A DNA stretch of 64,000 nt, taken from Alistipes sp. (GTDB lineage: Bacteria > Bacteroidota > Bacteroidia > Bacteroidales > Rikenellaceae). The stretch covers positions 73,314-137,313 of the forward strand of contig JAFSDP010000003.1 of NCBI GenBank assembly GCA_017436185.1, written 5' to 3'. Shown piece after piece: positions 17,611 to 28,702 of this stretch. Below the pieces are notes generated by a model, which did no database searches, was not told the origin of the DNA, and worked only from the letters and a program-made list of their open reading frames with translations. Made by a program: the position numbers and the translations under genes. Each line of letters begins with the position of its first letter. Position 1 is the first letter of the stretch.

Positions 17611-20600
17611 AGTAGGTTGTTGGGTATCAGTTTCTTAATCGTCTTTTTGTCGAGCGAGCGACGGAGCGCATAATCTTTTACCTGCTCCTCGGTGATGTGG
17701 CCCACCGAGAAGTATTCGCCATCGGGGATGAGCAGACCGCAGAGGGCCTCCCCGGGGTCGATCATCCAATTCTCCGTCAGGCGCATCTGGGTCATCACCT
17801 CCACAGCCAGCAGGTCGAAGAGCTCCCGTTTGAGCGAGTGGTCGGGGGTGGCGGGGTAGCCAAAGGCCATACGGCGACCCTGATATTGCTCGCTGAAAAT
17901 CTGCTCGGGGGTGAACTGCTCGCCCCTCTCGTAGCCCCACATATCACGGCGGATGAAGCGGTGAACATACTCCATAAAGGCCTCGGTGAGGCGGTCGGCC
18001 AAGAGCTTGGCCATCAGGGCACGGTACTCGTCGCCCTGCTCCTTGAAGCGCTCAGTAAGGGTTTTCAGCCCCAATCCGGCCGTGACGGCAAAGCAGCCGA
18101 TATGATCCCCCTCGGGGGCGATGTAGTCGGAGAGCGAACGACATCCCTCTTTGGGGTTTTGGTTGCGCAGCATCGCCAGGCGCACCTCACGACGCTTGCC
18201 CGTGATGATGATGTCGTCCCCTTCCGAGCGGGCGGGGTAGATGGCCGCTACGCCTTGCAGCGTGAGCAACTTCTGCTCCCGAATTTCGGCCAACAACGCC
18301 TGGGCATCGGCCCAGACCCGACGGGCCTCCTCGCCCTTCTCGGGGTGGTCGAAGAGGTCGGGATAGCGACCTGACAACCCCCACGAGGCGAAGAAGAAAC
18401 TCCAGTTGATGAGCGGCTCGACATCGCCTATGGCCACATCGTGGAACATCAGTCGGCCGACGTGTTGCGGCTCGATGGTGGTGTGCGTGGTGGTTTGGCG
18501 ACCGATTAGGCGGGCCTCCTCCAACGAGACGAGGTTGCGCTGTGCTTCGGTGGCTGCAAATTGGTCACGCAGCGCTTGTTGCTCGGCTTGCAGTTGGGCG
18601 ATGAAGGCCTCACGGTCGTTGCCCAAAAGTTGCTGCAAGAGGAGGCTGTTTTGGCTGGCGTTGGCCGAATGGGCCACTACACCTGCATATTCGGGGGCCA
18701 TCTTCACGGCCGTATGGAGGGCCGAAGTGGTGGCACCTCCCACCACAACGGGCAGCGAAAGTCCGTGTCGTTGCAGGCTGTGGCATACGTTGATCATCTC
18801 GTCGAGCGAGGGGGTAATCAGTCCGCTTAGGCAGACGGCATCGGCCTGCCACGCAAGGGCCTCACGGGCAATATCCTCGGCCTCGACCATCACGCCCAGA
18901 TCCTTGATTTCGAAACCGTTGCAGGCCATCACGACCGATACGATGTTCTTACCGATGTCGTGTACGTCGCCCTTGACGGTGGCCAGCAGAATGCGTCCTG
19001 CACGCTGTTGGGGCGCATCGCCCTGCTCGATGTAGGGGGTCAGCACCGCTACGGCACGCTTCATTACACGGGCACTCTTTACCACTTGCGGCAGGAACAT
19101 CTTGCCTGCTCCGAAGCGGCGACCCACCTCCTCCATAGCGGGCATCAACAAGCGATCAATCACCTCGATGGGGGAGCCGCAGCGGTGGTAGGCCTCCAAC
19201 GTGTCGGCCTCGATGTGGTCGGTCAGCCCCTTGAGCATCGCCTCTTGCAGTCGCTCCTCCAACGGAAGTTCACCCCAACGGTCAATGGGGGTCTCGGTCG
19301 TGGTTTGTCCTTTGAGTTGCTGGGCATATTCGGTCAGACGCTCGGCGGCATCGGGCGTGGAGTTGAGAATAACGGCCTCGGTGCGCTCCAGCAACTCCGG
19401 CTCCAACGAGTCGTAGAGGCGCAGCAGCTGCGGATTGACAATGCCCATATCCATCCCTGCGGCGATGGCGTGGTAGAGGAATACCGAGTGCATCGCCTCA
19501 CGGATGGTGTTGTTGCCTCGGAAGGCGAACGAGAGGTTCGATACACCGCCCGAAATTTTGACGTGCGGACACCGCTCCTTGATGGTGCGGGTGGCATCGA
19601 TGAAGGCCTTGGCGTAGTTGTCGTGTTCGGCAATACCGGTCGCTACGGCCAGGATATTGGGGTCGAAGATGATCCCCTCGGGCGGGAACCCCTGCTCGGT
19701 CAGCAGGCGATAGGCTCGCTCGGCCACCTCGACTTTGCGTGTGTAGGTGTCGGCTTGTCCCTGCTCGTCAAAGAGCATTACGACCACCGCTGCCCCGTAG
19801 CTTTGGATGCGACGAGCCTGCTCCAAGAAGTGTTGCTCGCCCTCTTTGAGCGAGATGGAATTGACAATGGCTCGGCCCTGTGTACACTTCAGACCCGCCT
19901 CGATGACCTCCCAACGCGACGAGTCGATCATAACGGGCAGGCGGGCAATCTCGGGCTCGGAGGCGATCAGATTCAGGAACGTGGTCATTGCCTTGACGCC
20001 GTCAATCAGACCGTCGTCCATACAGATGTCGATGATTTGCGCTCCGGCTTCGACCTGGGCACGGGCCACCGACAGGGCCTCTTCGTAGTTTTTCTCCCGA
20101 ACAAGGCGGGCAAATTTGGCCGAGCCGGCTACGTTGGTACGCTCGCCGACATTGATAAAGTTCTTTTCGGGGGTCACCTCCAGCGGCTCCAAACCGCTCA
20201 GGCGCAACGTGTGGTCGGCCGAGGGTAGGGGGCGGGGCGCATAGTCGCCCACGATTTTTTGCAATTCGAAGATGTGTGCCGGCGTGGTGCCGCAGCAGCC
20301 GCCGACAATGTTAATCAGCCCTCGTTTGAGGTACTCGCGCACCTCCTCGGCAAACATCTCGGGCGTTTCGTCGTAGCCACCCATCACATTCGGAAGACCG
20401 GCATTGGGGTGGGCCGAGATGCGGCACGGAGCCAGCGAGGCCATTCGCTCCAGGTAGGGGAGCAGGTCGTGTGCTCCGAAGGCACAGTTCAGACCAATCG
20501 AGAGCAACGGTGCGTGAGCAAGCGAGGTGACAAAGGCCTCGACCGTCTGCCCCGAGAGGGTGCGACCACTGCGGTCGGCCAGCGTACCCGAGACCATCAC

Positions 20601-21203
20601 CGGCAGATCGACGCCCGACTCCTCGAGGGCTATCAGCGCCGCCTTGGCGTTGAGCGTGTCGAAGACCGTCTCGATCAGAATAAGGTCGGCACCGCCCTCC
20701 TTCAACCCCTCGATTTGCTCCCGATAGGCCGCTTTGAGTGTGTCGAAATCAATCTGTCGGGCGGCGGGGTTCTCCACATCGGCCGAGACCGACAATGAAC
20801 GGTTCGTGGGGCCTACCGAGCCGGCTACAAAGCGGGGCTTTTGGGGGTTGCGGGTTGTGAATTGGTCGGCTGTGAGACGGGCCAGACGGGCCGCCTCGGC
20901 GGCTATCTCGCGCGCGTACGAAGAAAGGCCGTAGTCCGAGAGCGATATGCGGTTGGCATTGAATGAGTTGCAGGTGATAATGTCGGCACCTGCCGTGAGG
21001 TATTTCTCGTGGATGGCCACCACCGCTTCGGGCTGGGTGAGGCACAACAGATCGCCACACCCCTTCACCTCGACGGGGTGGTCGGCAAAACGGCTGCCAC
21101 GGTAGTCCTCCTCCGTGAAGTGGTTTTGCTGCATCATCGTACCAAAGCCGCCATCGAGCAGTAGGATACGCTCCGAGAGTGCTTTATCGAGTCGTTTTGT
21201 CAT
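17607..21203 (-). CDS. metH: Cobalamin-dependent methionine synthase
   Basis: 1198 residues, full E. coli-type four-module enzyme. Homocysteine module with zinc cysteines in GLNCAFG (~238) and [11 protein letters not shown] (~304); pterin module with [14 protein letters not shown]; cobalamin module with DVHDIGKN supplying the axial His (~746); reactivation module with a GYPATPDH motif (~1117) for SAM binding. It makes methionine from homocysteine and methyl-THF and needs B12. The ATG at 21203 is preferred over an upstream in-frame start at 21239 because it overlaps the preceding stop by 4 nt (ATGA), the same coupling seen at the other junctions of this operon. Confidence 0.97.
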   Translation of the reverse strand: MTKRLDKALSERILLLDGGFGTMMQQNHFTEEDYRGSRFADHPVEVKGCGDLLCLTQPEAVVAIHEKYLTAGADIITCNSFNANRISLSDYGLSSYAREIAAEAARLARLTADQFTTRNPQKPRFVAGSVGPTNRSLSVSADVENPAARQIDFDTLKAAYREQIEGLKEGGADLILIETVFDTLNAKAALIALEESGVDLPVMVSGTLADRSGRTLSGQTVEAFVTSLAHAPLLSIGLNCAFGAHDLLPYLERMASLAPCRISAHPNAGLPNVMGGYDETPEMFAEEVREYLKRGLINIVGGCCGTTPAHIFELQKIVGDYAPRPLPSADHTLRLSGLEPLEVTPEKNFINVGERTNVAGSAKFARLVREKNYEEALSVARAQVEAGAQIIDICMDDGLIDGVKAMTTFLNLIASEPEIARLPVMIDSSRWEVIEAGLKCTQGRAIVNSISLKEGEQHFLEQARRIQSYGAAVVVMLFDEQGQADTYTRKVEVAERAYRLLTEQGFPPEGIIFDPNILAVATGIAEHDNYAKAFIDATRTIKERCPHVKISGGVSNLSFAFRGNNTIREAMHSVFLYHAIAAGMDMGIVNPQLLRLYDSLEPELLERTEAVILNSTPDAAERLTEYAQQLKGQTTTETPIDRWGELPLEERLQEAMLKGLTDHIEADTLEAYHRCGSPIEVIDRLLMPAMEEVGRRFGAGKMFLPQVVKSARVMKRAVAVLTPYIEQGDAPQQRAGRILLATVKGDVHDIGKNIVSVVMACNGFEIKDLGVMVEAEDIAREALAWQADAVCLSGLITPSLDEMINVCHSLQRHGLSLPVVVGGATTSALHTAVKMAPEYAGVVAHSANASQNSLLLQQLLGNDREAFIAQLQAEQQALRDQFAATEAQRNLVSLEEARLIGRQTTTHTTIEPQHVGRLMFHDVAIGDVEPLINWSFFFASWGLSGRYPDLFDHPEKGEEARRVWADAQALLAEIREQKLLTLQGVAAIYPARSEGDDIIITGKRREVRLAMLRNQNPKEGCRSLSDYIAPEGDHIGCFAVTAGLGLKTLTERFKEQGDEYRALMAKLLADRLTEAFMEYVHRFIRRDMWGYERGEQFTPEQIFSEQYQGRRMAFGYPATPDHSLKRELFDLLAVEVMTQMRLTENWMIDPGEALCGLLIPDGEYFSVGHITEEQVKDYALRRSLDKKTIKKLIPNNLL

Positions 21204-22000
21204 TGCTTTACAAGTTCGATTTCGTAGATTTTCGGCCAACGCTTACCCGTCACCAACAGCTGCTTGGTCTGCGGGTTGTAGGCGATGCCGTTCAGTACAT
21301 CGGTCGTGGGCAGCGTCTCGGCGGCGGGAAGCAGCCCCGTCAAATCGACAATGCCCTCCACAACGCCCGTTTGGGGGTGGATGATGAGCAGTTCGTCCGT
21401 CAGATAGACATTGGCCCAAATGCGCCCGTCGATCCACTCCAACTCATTGATATACTGTACCGGTTGCCCCTTGACTGTAACGGTGATGGTCGCCTCGCGG
21501 GCAAAGGTCTCGGGGTTGATGCGGTAGATGTTCGTCGAGCCGTTCGACAGGTAGAGTTTCTCGCCGTCGGTCGTCAGTCCCCACCCCTCACCGGCATAGC
21601 GGCGGTCGGCCACCTTCTCCATCGTGGCGGCGTCATAGACGTGGCAGATGCTCGACTCCCAGGTCAGCTGATAAATCAGCCCGTTGAGGTAGGCCACCCC
21701 TTCGCCGAACTCCTGACGGGGCAGGCGGTGGTGGGTGGTGTGTTTGCCTTGTTCGAGGTCGAGGGTGCGCAGCTCCGAACGTCCGTATTCGCCCGTGCCC
21801 TCCCACAGACGGTCGCCGCCGAAGCAGAACCCCTGGGTGTAGGCCTCCACGGCGTGGGGATATTGGGCAACGACACGGTAGGTGTATCGGGTCGGCTCGA
21901 CGGGGCCTTGTGTGCTTTGTTTGAGTGCTTTGGAGCCGCTTCCGGCACAGGCCGTAAGGCCCAAAACCAACCCCAAAGCCAGGGTGTAAAAGTATCTCAT
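21200..22000 (-). CDS. Glutaminyl-peptide cyclotransferase, lipoprotein
   Basis: 266 residues with a lipobox (LGLTAC, Cys18) and a beta-propeller glutamine cyclotransferase domain: AYTQGFCFGGDRLWEGTGEYG is the conserved first blade, and LNGLIYQLTWE, YINELEWIDGRIWANVYLT, LNGIAYNPQTKQLLVTGK follow. The enzyme turns N-terminal Gln into pyroglutamate on exported proteins. In Bacteroidota many exported proteins begin with Gln after signal cleavage, so a cell-envelope site fits. It heads the metH operon, overlapping metH by 4 nt; there is no obvious functional link. Confidence 0.92.
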   Translation of the reverse strand: MRYFYTLALGLVLGLTACAGSGSKALKQSTQGPVEPTRYTYRVVAQYPHAVEAYTQGFCFGGDRLWEGTGEYGRSELRTLDLEQGKHTTHHRLPRQEFGEGVAYLNGLIYQLTWESSICHVYDAATMEKVADRRYAGEGWGLTTDGEKLYLSNGSTNIYRINPETFAREATITVTVKGQPVQYINELEWIDGRIWANVYLTDELLIIHPQTGVVEGIVDLTGLLPAAETLPTTDVLNGIAYNPQTKQLLVTGKRWPKIYEIELVKQ

Positions 22001-22029
22001 TGCTTGGTTGAAAACAAATTTTACCGATA

Positions 22030-22037
22030 CAAAGGTA
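22030..22037 (-). promoter_or_regulatory. -7 box for the glutaminyl cyclase-metH operon
   Basis: TACCTTTG on the minus strand 30 nt upstream of the first ATG. No -33 TTTG at the expected spacing. No cobalamin riboswitch fits in the short leader. Confidence 0.5.
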
Positions 22038-22121
22038 CTAAAACGAATCTAAAATGGATGCATTTCTTGGTTTTTTCCTAAAAATATATGGTATAGCAGG
22101 CCGAAAAACCGATAATTTTTG

Positions 22122-22129
22122 TACCTTTG
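22122..22129 (+). promoter_or_regulatory. -7 box for tig
   Basis: TACCTTTG 52 nt upstream of the trigger factor ATG, divergent from the box at 22030. Confidence 0.55.
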
Positions 22130-22180
22130 CCTCCCGATTTATTCGCAAAACAAGAGAATAACAAATATAACACATTAACT

Positions 22181-23506
22181 ATGAACATTGTACGTGAGCA
22201 ACGCGAGGGTGGTATTTCGATCCTGAGCGTGAAGGTTGTGGAGGCAGATTACGCTGCCGACGTAGAGAAGGCACTGCGCGAGTATCGTCGCAAGGCCAAC
22301 ATTCCGGGTTTCCGTCCCGGTATGGTGCCGATGGGTATCATCAAGAAGATGTACGGCAAGGGCGTGGTAGCCGAGCAGAGCTACCGCAAGGCCTCGAACG
22401 GTGTGTTCGAGTACCTCCAGGCCGAGAAGATCGACTACCTGGGCGACGTGATTCCCTCGGAGGAGCAGGGCGATTTCGACTTTGAGAACAACGTTGATTT
22501 CGAGTTCAAGTTCGAGATTGGCGAGGCCCCGAAGCTCGAGCTGGAGCTTTCGGAGAAGGATAAGGTGACCTACCACCGCATCAAGATCGACAAGCAGATG
22601 CACGCCGACTACCGCTCGAACTACCTGCGTCGCTTCGGCCGCCTGGCCGACGTCGATGTCGTGGAGGCTGACGAGGCGCTGACCGTAACGCTCGACAATG
22701 GCGATATGCAGATTCAGGATGCCTATGTAGGTCTGATTTCGATGAGCGAGGAGGAGCGCAAGCCCTTCCTGGGTATGAAGGTGGGCGACAAGATGCACGT
22801 AAACGTGAACGAGCTCTACAAGAGCGAGTCGCAGCGTGCCGCCATCCTGCAGGTAAAGGCCGAGGAGCTGGCTTCGATCAACCCCGAGTTCGAGATGGAG
22901 ATCACGAAGATTCGCAAGTTCGCCGAGCCGGAGCTCAACGAGGAGTTCTTCAAGATGGCTTTCCCCGCCGGCGACATCACCGACGAGAAGGCCTTCGACA
23001 AGATGCTCGACGAGCAGATTCAGAAGGAGCTGTCGCGCGAGAGCGACTTCCTGTTCACCATCCAGCTGCGTGACTACCTCATCAAGAAGGCCGGCCTTGA
23101 GATGCCCGTTGCCTTCCTGAAGCGTTGGCTCTACACCATCAACGAGGGTAAGTTCACGATGGAGGATATCGAGAAGGACTTCGATCAGTTCCTTGTGATG
23201 TTCACCTGGAACTTCATCCAGAAGCACTTTATCGAGGCCGAGAAGCTGACCGTAACGCCCGAGGAGGCCCTGACCGAGGCCAAGGCCCTGGCACTGGCTC
23301 AGTTCGCTCAGTACGGTATGCCTTCGGCTCCCGAGGATATGCTCGAGGGCTACGGCAAGCAGATTCTGGAGAATCGCGAGCAGTCGCAGAAGATCTACGA
23401 GAAACTCTTCGAGACGAAGGTGGTTGAGGCTGTGAAGGCCAAGATCAAGGTGACCGAGAAGAGCGTATCGGCAGCAGATTTTGCAAAATTGGCGAAGGAA
23501 TTGTAG
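22181..23506 (+). CDS. tig: Trigger factor
   Basis: 441 residues from the ATG at 22181. The ribosome-binding tail shows the signature NIPGFRPGMVP (E. coli GFRxGKVP equivalent), followed by a divergent PPIase-like middle domain (~150-245) and a helical chaperone C-terminus. The central domain lacks obvious FKBP hallmark residues, as in other Bacteroidota trigger factors. It shields nascent chains at the ribosome. The tig-clpP-clpX order is the classic arrangement. Confidence 0.94.
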   Translation: MNIVREQREGGISILSVKVVEADYAADVEKALREYRRKANIPGFRPGMVPMGIIKKMYGKGVVAEQSYRKASNGVFEYLQAEKIDYLGDVIPSEEQGDFDFENNVDFEFKFEIGEAPKLELELSEKDKVTYHRIKIDKQMHADYRSNYLRRFGRLADVDVVEADEALTVTLDNGDMQIQDAYVGLISMSEEERKPFLGMKVGDKMHVNVNELYKSESQRAAILQVKAEELASINPEFEMEITKIRKFAEPELNEEFFKMAFPAGDITDEKAFDKMLDEQIQKELSRESDFLFTIQLRDYLIKKAGLEMPVAFLKRWLYTINEGKFTMEDIEKDFDQFLVMFTWNFIQKHFIEAEKLTVTPEEALTEAKALALAQFAQYGMPSAPEDMLEGYGKQILENREQSQKIYEKLFETKVVEAVKAKIKVTEKSVSAADFAKLAKEL

Positions 23507-23526
23507 GAAAATTCCATAAAAAAGCT

Positions 23527-23534
23527 TATCTTTG
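23527..23534 (+). promoter_or_regulatory. -7 box for clpP-clpX
   Basis: TATCTTTG 52 nt upstream of the clpP ATG; the -33 element is unclear (an ATTG at 23500 has a 23-nt spacing). Confidence 0.55.
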
Positions 23535-23586
23535 GACTTTGCAGGCGTGATGTTTGCAAAGTCCATTTTTTATAACGAGTAACACT

Positions 23587-24258
23587 ATGGCATCGGAATT
23601 TGAAAAATATGCACGTGGAATGTGCGGTATCAGCTCGATGAAGTTGTATGACTTTCAGTCGATTATGAACTCTTATGTGTCGCCCACCATCATCGAGGAG
23701 CGACAGCTCAATGTGGCTGCGATGGACGTCTTCTCGCGTTTGATGATGGATCGCATCATCTTCCTCGGCTGCCCCATCTACGACGATGCCGCCAACATCA
23801 TTCAGGCCCAGCTCCTCTTCCTCGAATCGGTCGATCCGGATAAGGACATCACCATCTACATCAACTCGCCCGGTGGCTCGGTTTCGGCCGGTCTGGGTAT
23901 CTACGATACGATGCAGCTCATCAACTGCGACGTGGCCACCGTATGTACCGGTATGGCCGCCTCGATGGGTGCCGTGCTGCTGACCGCCGGTCAGGCAGGC
24001 AAGCGTTCGGCGTTGCCCCACTCGCGTGTGATGATTCACCAGCCGCTGGGTGGTGCCCAGGGTCAGGCCTCGGATATCGAGATCACGGCTCGTGAGATTT
24101 TGAAGACCAAGCGTGAGCTCTACGAGATTTTGTCGGCCCACTCGGGTGCTTCGATCGAGCAGATTGAGCGTGATGCCGATCGCGACTATTGGCTGACGGC
24201 CCTCGAGGCCAAGAACTACGGCCTGATCGACGAGGTGCTGAGCCGTCGTGAGAAGTAA
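23587..24258 (+). CDS. clpP: ATP-dependent Clp protease proteolytic subunit
   Basis: 223 residues from the ATG at 23587. Catalytic Ser126 in [11 protein letters not shown], His151 in VMIHQPLGG, and the Asp of DRDYWL complete the triad. [16 protein letters not shown] is the conserved strand/turn. The N-terminal extension of about 30 residues is longer than in E. coli and probably is a propeptide, as is common in Bacteroidota. It forms the tetradecameric chamber fed by ClpX, whose gene starts 4 nt downstream. Confidence 0.97.
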   Translation: MASEFEKYARGMCGISSMKLYDFQSIMNSYVSPTIIEERQLNVAAMDVFSRLMMDRIIFLGCPIYDDAANIIQAQLLFLESVDPDKDITIYINSPGGSVSAGLGIYDTMQLINCDVATVCTGMAASMGAVLLTAGQAGKRSALPHSRVMIHQPLGGAQGQASDIEITAREILKTKRELYEILSAHSGASIEQIERDADRDYWLTALEAKNYGLIDEVLSRREK

Positions 24259-24262
24259 CACT

Positions 24263-25543
24263 ATGACACAAACCAAGACGAAAGGACGAAACGGTGGCCC
24301 TTCGGGGGTAGATTGCTGCTGGTTCTGCGGAGCCAAGCGTAACGAGGTGGAGATTCTGTTCCAGGGTAAGAACGGAGCCAATATCTGCAATCGCTGCATC
24401 GAGAACGGCCACCGCATCCTCAACGAGGAGAGCGAGGCGATGGGCATCAAACCCCACACCGAGCCCGATAACTTTACCGCCGAGGAGCTGATGCGCCCCG
24501 CCCAGATTAAGCAGTTTCTGGATCAGTGGGTCATCGGCCAACACGAGGCCAAGCGTACGATGGCCGTAGCGGTCTATAACCACTACAAACGCCTCTTGGC
24601 CCAACCCAAGGAGGACGACATCGAGATCGATAAGTCGAACATCGTGCTGGTGGGCCCCACCGGTACGGGTAAGACGCTTATCGCCCGCACCATTGCCAAG
24701 CTGTTGAAGGTCCCCTTCACCATTGTCGATGCCACGGTGCTTACCGAGGCGGGCTATGTGGGCGAGGATGTGGAGAGCATCCTGACCCGTCTGTTGCAAG
24801 CGGCCGACTACAAGGTCGAGCAGGCCGAGCGAGGCATCGTCTTTATTGACGAGGTGGATAAAATTGCCCGCAAGAGCGACAACCCCTCCATCACGCGCGA
24901 CGTGTCGGGCGAGGGTGTGCAGCAGGCCCTGCTGAAGATTTTGGAGGGCACGACGGTCAATGTGCCGCCCCAGGGGGGTAGAAAGCACCCCGACCAGAAG
25001 TTTATTCAGGTCAATACGCGCAACATCCTCTTCATCTGTGGTGGTGCCTTCGACGGCATCGAGAAGAAGATTGCCCAGCGTCTGAATACCCGTGCGATGG
25101 GTTATGGTCGCCTGAAGAGCGAGCAGGTCGATCGAGACAACCTGATGAAGTATGTGATGCCGCAGGATTTGCGCTCGTTTGGCTTGATACCGGAGTTGGT
25201 GGGTCGTCTGCCGGTGCTGACCTTTATGCACCCGCTCTCGCGCGAGGCGCTGCGCTCGATTCTCACCGAGCCGAAGAATGCCATCGTCAAGCAGTATGAG
25301 CGTCTGTTGGAGATGGATGGCGTGGAGCTGAAATTTGAAGACGAGGTGTTGGACTACATTGTCGATAAGGCGGTCGAGTTCAAACTCGGTGCCCGAGGTC
25401 TGCGCTCGATTGCCGAGGCGATTATGACCGAGGCGATGTTCGAGTTGCCGTCGAGCAACGAGAAGCGATTTGTGGTGACGTTGGACTATGCCCGTCGCCA
25501 ATTCGAGCGGGCCAACCAGGCACAACTTAAACAGATAGGATAA
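24263..25543 (+). CDS. clpX: ATP-dependent Clp protease ATP-binding subunit
   Basis: 426 residues. N-terminal C4 zinc-binding domain (CCWFCGAKR and CNRC), Walker A GPTGTGKT, Walker [13 protein letters not shown], sensor and arginine-finger region, [13 protein letters not shown] and LVGRLPV (RKH and substrate-loop regions of ClpX). It unfolds tagged proteins and hands them to ClpP. Start at 24263 gives the usual short N-terminus; coupling to clpP is by a 4-nt gap. Confidence 0.97.
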   Translation: MTQTKTKGRNGGPSGVDCCWFCGAKRNEVEILFQGKNGANICNRCIENGHRILNEESEAMGIKPHTEPDNFTAEELMRPAQIKQFLDQWVIGQHEAKRTMAVAVYNHYKRLLAQPKEDDIEIDKSNIVLVGPTGTGKTLIARTIAKLLKVPFTIVDATVLTEAGYVGEDVESILTRLLQAADYKVEQAERGIVFIDEVDKIARKSDNPSITRDVSGEGVQQALLKILEGTTVNVPPQGGRKHPDQKFIQVNTRNILFICGGAFDGIEKKIAQRLNTRAMGYGRLKSEQVDRDNLMKYVMPQDLRSFGLIPELVGRLPVLTFMHPLSREALRSILTEPKNAIVKQYERLLEMDGVELKFEDEVLDYIVDKAVEFKLGARGLRSIAEAIMTEAMFELPSSNEKRFVVTLDYARRQFERANQAQLKQIG

Positions 25544-25572
25544 ACAACAATAACTTAATACCTAAACTTTTT

Positions 25573-27603
25573 ATGGCTACTAATTCCGAATTGAAACGCA
25601 TTGCCGATAACATCCGTGTGCTGTCGGCTGCAATGGTCGAAAAGGCCAAGTCGGGTCACCCCGGTGGCTCGATGGGCGGTGCCGATTTTATGGCAGTGTT
25701 CTTTACCGAGTTCCTGAACTACGATCCGAAGCGTATGGATCACCCCTACCGTGACCGTTTCTTCCTCGATCCGGGCCATATGTCGCCGATGCTCTATGCT
25801 ACGTTGGCGCTGGCCGGCAACTACACGCTGGAGGATCTGAAGAACCTGCGTCAGTGGGATAGCGTGACGCCCGGTCACCCCGAGGTGGATGTGATGCGTG
25901 GCGTGGAGAACTCGTCGGGCCCGCTGGGTCAGGGTCACGCCATTGCCCTCGGTGCAGCCATTGCCGAGCGCTTTATGGTGGCTCGCTTTGGTGAGTGGAT
26001 GGCTCACAAGACCTACGCCTACATTTCGGATGGTGCCGTTGAGGAGGAGATTTCGCAGGGTGTAGGCCGCATCGCCGGCCACCTGGGTCTGTCGAACTTC
26101 ATTATGTACTACGACTCGAACAACATCCAGCTCTCGACCAAGGTGGACGAGGTGGATACCGAGGATGTAGAGATGAAGTACAAGGCGTGGAATTGGAACG
26201 TGCTGAAGGTGGATGGCCACAACATCGAGGAGTTGCGTGCTGCGTTGGTGGCTGCCAACCAAGAGACGGAGCGTCCGACCCTTATCATCGGTCGCACGAT
26301 TATGGGTAAGGGTGCTGTCGCTGCCGACGGCTCGTCGTTCGAGGATAAGGTTTCGACCCACGGTCAGCCGCTGTCGGCTGCCGGTGCCGACTTTGCAGGC
26401 ACGATGAAGAACCTGGGTGCCGATCCCGAGAATCCGTTTGTGATTTTCGCCGAGTCGGAGGCTGTCTTTGCCGCCCGCAAGGAGGCTCTGCAGGGTTGGA
26501 GCGATGAGATTGGTGCTACGGAGAAGGCTTGGCGTTCGGAGAACAAGTCGCTGGCTGCCAAGTTGGATCGCTTCCTGAAGAACGAGCTGCCCGAGATCGA
26601 CTACAAGGGCATCGAGATGAAGGCCGACGTGGCTACCCGAGCCGCTTCGGCTACGGTGCTGAGCGTCTTGGCCGACAAGGTTGAGAACCTGGTGGTTGCT
26701 TCGGCCGACCTCTCGAACTCGGATAAGACGGATGGCTACCTGAAGAAGACGACCGCCTTCCAGAAGGGCGACTTCACGGGTAAGTTCTTCCAGGCCGGTG
26801 TTTCGGAGCTGACGATGGCCTGCGTGATGAACGGTATGGCCCTGCACGGTGGTGTGATTCCCGCCTGCGGTACCTTCTTTGTCTTCTCGGACTATATGAA
26901 GCCTGCCGTACGTCTGTCGGCCCTGATGCGCCTGCACGTGATTTATATCTGGACGCACGACTCATTCCGTGTGGGTGAGGATGGTCCTACGCACCAGCCC
27001 ATCGAGCACGAGGCTCAGATTCGTCTGATGGAGCACCTGAAGAATCACCACGGTGAGCGTTCGATGGTAGTGCTTCGTCCGGCCGATGGCGAGGAGACGG
27101 TGATGGCTTGGAAGGTGGCCCTCGAGGAGGAGCGCCCCGTAGCGCTGATTCTGTCGCGTCAGAACATCAAGACCCTGCCGACGCTGGGCAGCCTGCGCCG
27201 TGAGGAGGCTACGCAGGTGGCCAAGGGTGGCTATGTTGTGGTAGATGCTGCCAAGCCTGCTGCAGTGCTGGTGGCTACCGGTTCGGAGGTTTCGACCCTC
27301 GTGGAGGGTGCCGAGAAGCTGGCCGAGGAGGGCATCGCCGTACGCGTGGTGAATGTGCCCAGTGAGGGTCTGTTCCGCGATCAGCCCCGCTCGTACCAGG
27401 AGTCGGTACTGCCCGCAGGTCTGCCTCGCTACGGTATGACGTCGGGTCTTCCCGTGAACCTGCTCGGTCTGGTGGGTGAAAACGGCGTGATCCACGGTCT
27501 GGACCACTTCGGCTATTCGGCCCCCTACAAGGTGCTGGATGAGAAGTTCGGCTACAACGGTGCAACCGTGGCTGCCGAGGTTAAGAAGATGCTCGGCAAA
27601 TAA
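25573..27603 (+). CDS. tkt: Transketolase
   Basis: 676 residues, full length. TPP-binding features: SGHPGGSMGGADFM at the N-terminus, and in the second domain the GEDGPTHQPIEH motif and the conserved Glu region ELTMACVMNGMALHGG. The diphosphate-binding motif reads DGAVEEEISQG, where many transketolases have GDG...E, so the metal site appears as SDGAVEEE. It moves two-carbon units in the pentose phosphate pathway. A 29-nt gap follows clpX and a terminator closes the unit. Confidence 0.96.
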   Translation: MATNSELKRIADNIRVLSAAMVEKAKSGHPGGSMGGADFMAVFFTEFLNYDPKRMDHPYRDRFFLDPGHMSPMLYATLALAGNYTLEDLKNLRQWDSVTPGHPEVDVMRGVENSSGPLGQGHAIALGAAIAERFMVARFGEWMAHKTYAYISDGAVEEEISQGVGRIAGHLGLSNFIMYYDSNNIQLSTKVDEVDTEDVEMKYKAWNWNVLKVDGHNIEELRAALVAANQETERPTLIIGRTIMGKGAVAADGSSFEDKVSTHGQPLSAAGADFAGTMKNLGADPENPFVIFAESEAVFAARKEALQGWSDEIGATEKAWRSENKSLAAKLDRFLKNELPEIDYKGIEMKADVATRAASATVLSVLADKVENLVVASADLSNSDKTDGYLKKTTAFQKGDFTGKFFQAGVSELTMACVMNGMALHGGVIPACGTFFVFSDYMKPAVRLSALMRLHVIYIWTHDSFRVGEDGPTHQPIEHEAQIRLMEHLKNHHGERSMVVLRPADGEETVMAWKVALEEERPVALILSRQNIKTLPTLGSLRREEATQVAKGGYVVVDAAKPAAVLVATGSEVSTLVEGAEKLAEEGIAVRVVNVPSEGLFRDQPRSYQESVLPAGLPRYGMTSGLPVNLLGLVGENGVIHGLDHFGYSAPYKVLDEKFGYNGATVAAEVKKMLGK

Positions 27604-27664
27604 AGCGAAATGCCCCCCCCTGTTATACCCGTTTCGGGGTACTAATTGAGGGGATTGTATATGA

Positions 27665-27697
27665 AAAAGTGGCTATCCAATTCGGATGGCCACTTTT
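27665..27697 (+). terminator. Bidirectional terminator between tkt and the BASS-type transporter gene
   Basis: A 14-bp stem (27665-27678 with 27684-27697, one wobble) with AAAA/TTTT flanks on both sides, suited to both converging genes. Confidence 0.85.
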
Positions 27698-27717
27698 GTT
27701 TTGCATCATTACCATTT

Positions 27718-28686
27718 TTAATCTTTAATCTTTAATTTTTCGCCTTGTTCCTTTTTATATAATAGGTAGGCGTTCACCACATTCTGCCAGATGGCAAAGA
27801 ATCCGCCCGAAAGGGCCGTGATGGGCGAGAGGAAGGTGTAGCCGAGCCAGATGATGAAGACGTTGTTCTTCTGACCCAGCGCCTGACCGCCGACCACCTG
27901 CTCGCCATATTTGAGGCCGATTTTACGCCCTACCCAGAATTGGAAGATACACCCCGCCAAGGCAATCAGTGCGATGCCCACCTGGTAGGCGACGGGCGAA
28001 GAGTCGTGCACCAAACTCTTGGTGGTAACAACGATGGCCAGCGTCAGGGTGCAGACCCAGAGGTAGAAGGCGGCATCCTTCGACGAGGCGCACAGCCGGT
28101 GGAACTTCGGCAGCAGCTTCTCGACGGCCACCGCCGCAAACAACGGAAGAATCAGCACGGGGAAGATGCGGTTGCTGATGGTCCAGAAGGCGGGGAGGAA
28201 CGAGACCCCCTCCTGCGGATGGACCAACGGCAGGACCAAGGGGGCCAGGATGGCCACCACGAAGTTAATCAGCAGGGTGTAGGTCGTCACCGAGGCAGCA
28301 TTGCCACCCAGCTTGACGGTGAAGACCACCGCTGCCGCCGCCGTAGGGCAGAGGAAGCAGAGCATGGCACTCTCCACCAAGATGCGTGACGGATGGTCGG
28401 GCATTACGACCAGCACCACGGCAAAGAGGGCAAAGAGCGAGATCTGGATAAGCATCGGCCACCAAAACCACCGCTTGAGCTTGAGGTCGCTCAGCTTGAT
28501 TTTGCAGAACGAGAGGAAGAGCATCAGAAAGAGCAGCGTGGGCTGAATGATGGCTACGGCCTCTTCGGCCAGGTGGTAGGTTCCGTCGGGCCAGGGGAGG
28601 GCCGTAAAGAGAAAGTAGGCGGCCACGCCCACCACCATTGCAATGGGGAGGGTCCAGCGGCGCAAGATGTCGATAAAAGTGTTCAT
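27718..28686 (-). CDS. Bile acid:sodium symporter (BASS)-like membrane transporter
   Basis: 322 residues from the ATG at 28686, with about nine or ten hydrophobic helices. The conserved LCPTAAAAVVFTVKLGGNAA and LGQKNNVFIIWLGYTFL stretches are those of BASS-superfamily transporters (two inverted five-helix repeats with unwound helices). The name reflects a family; Bacteroidales members need not carry bile acids, and pantoate, pyruvate and other organic anions are known substrates of relatives. It stands alone on the minus strand. Confidence 0.82.
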   Translation of the reverse strand: MNTFIDILRRWTLPIAMVVGVAAYFLFTALPWPDGTYHLAEEAVAIIQPTLLFLMLFLSFCKIKLSDLKLKRWFWWPMLIQISLFALFAVVLVVMPDHPSRILVESAMLCFLCPTAAAAVVFTVKLGGNAASVTTYTLLINFVVAILAPLVLPLVHPQEGVSFLPAFWTISNRIFPVLILPLFAAVAVEKLLPKFHRLCASSKDAAFYLWVCTLTLAIVVTTKSLVHDSSPVAYQVGIALIALAGCIFQFWVGRKIGLKYGEQVVGGQALGQKNNVFIIWLGYTFLSPITALSGGFFAIWQNVVNAYLLYKKEQGEKLKIKD

Positions 28687-28702
28687 GGGGGCAAAGGTAT
28701 AA

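Noticed and set aside
17607..21239. Longer metH with a start at 21239
   Set aside because: The ATG at 21203 overlaps the previous stop (ATGA), like the other junctions, and removes a non-conserved 12-residue extension.
22001..22100. Cobalamin riboswitch in front of the glutaminyl cyclase-metH operon
   Set aside because: The leader is about 25 nt, far too short for the aptamer, and no B12-box word is seen.
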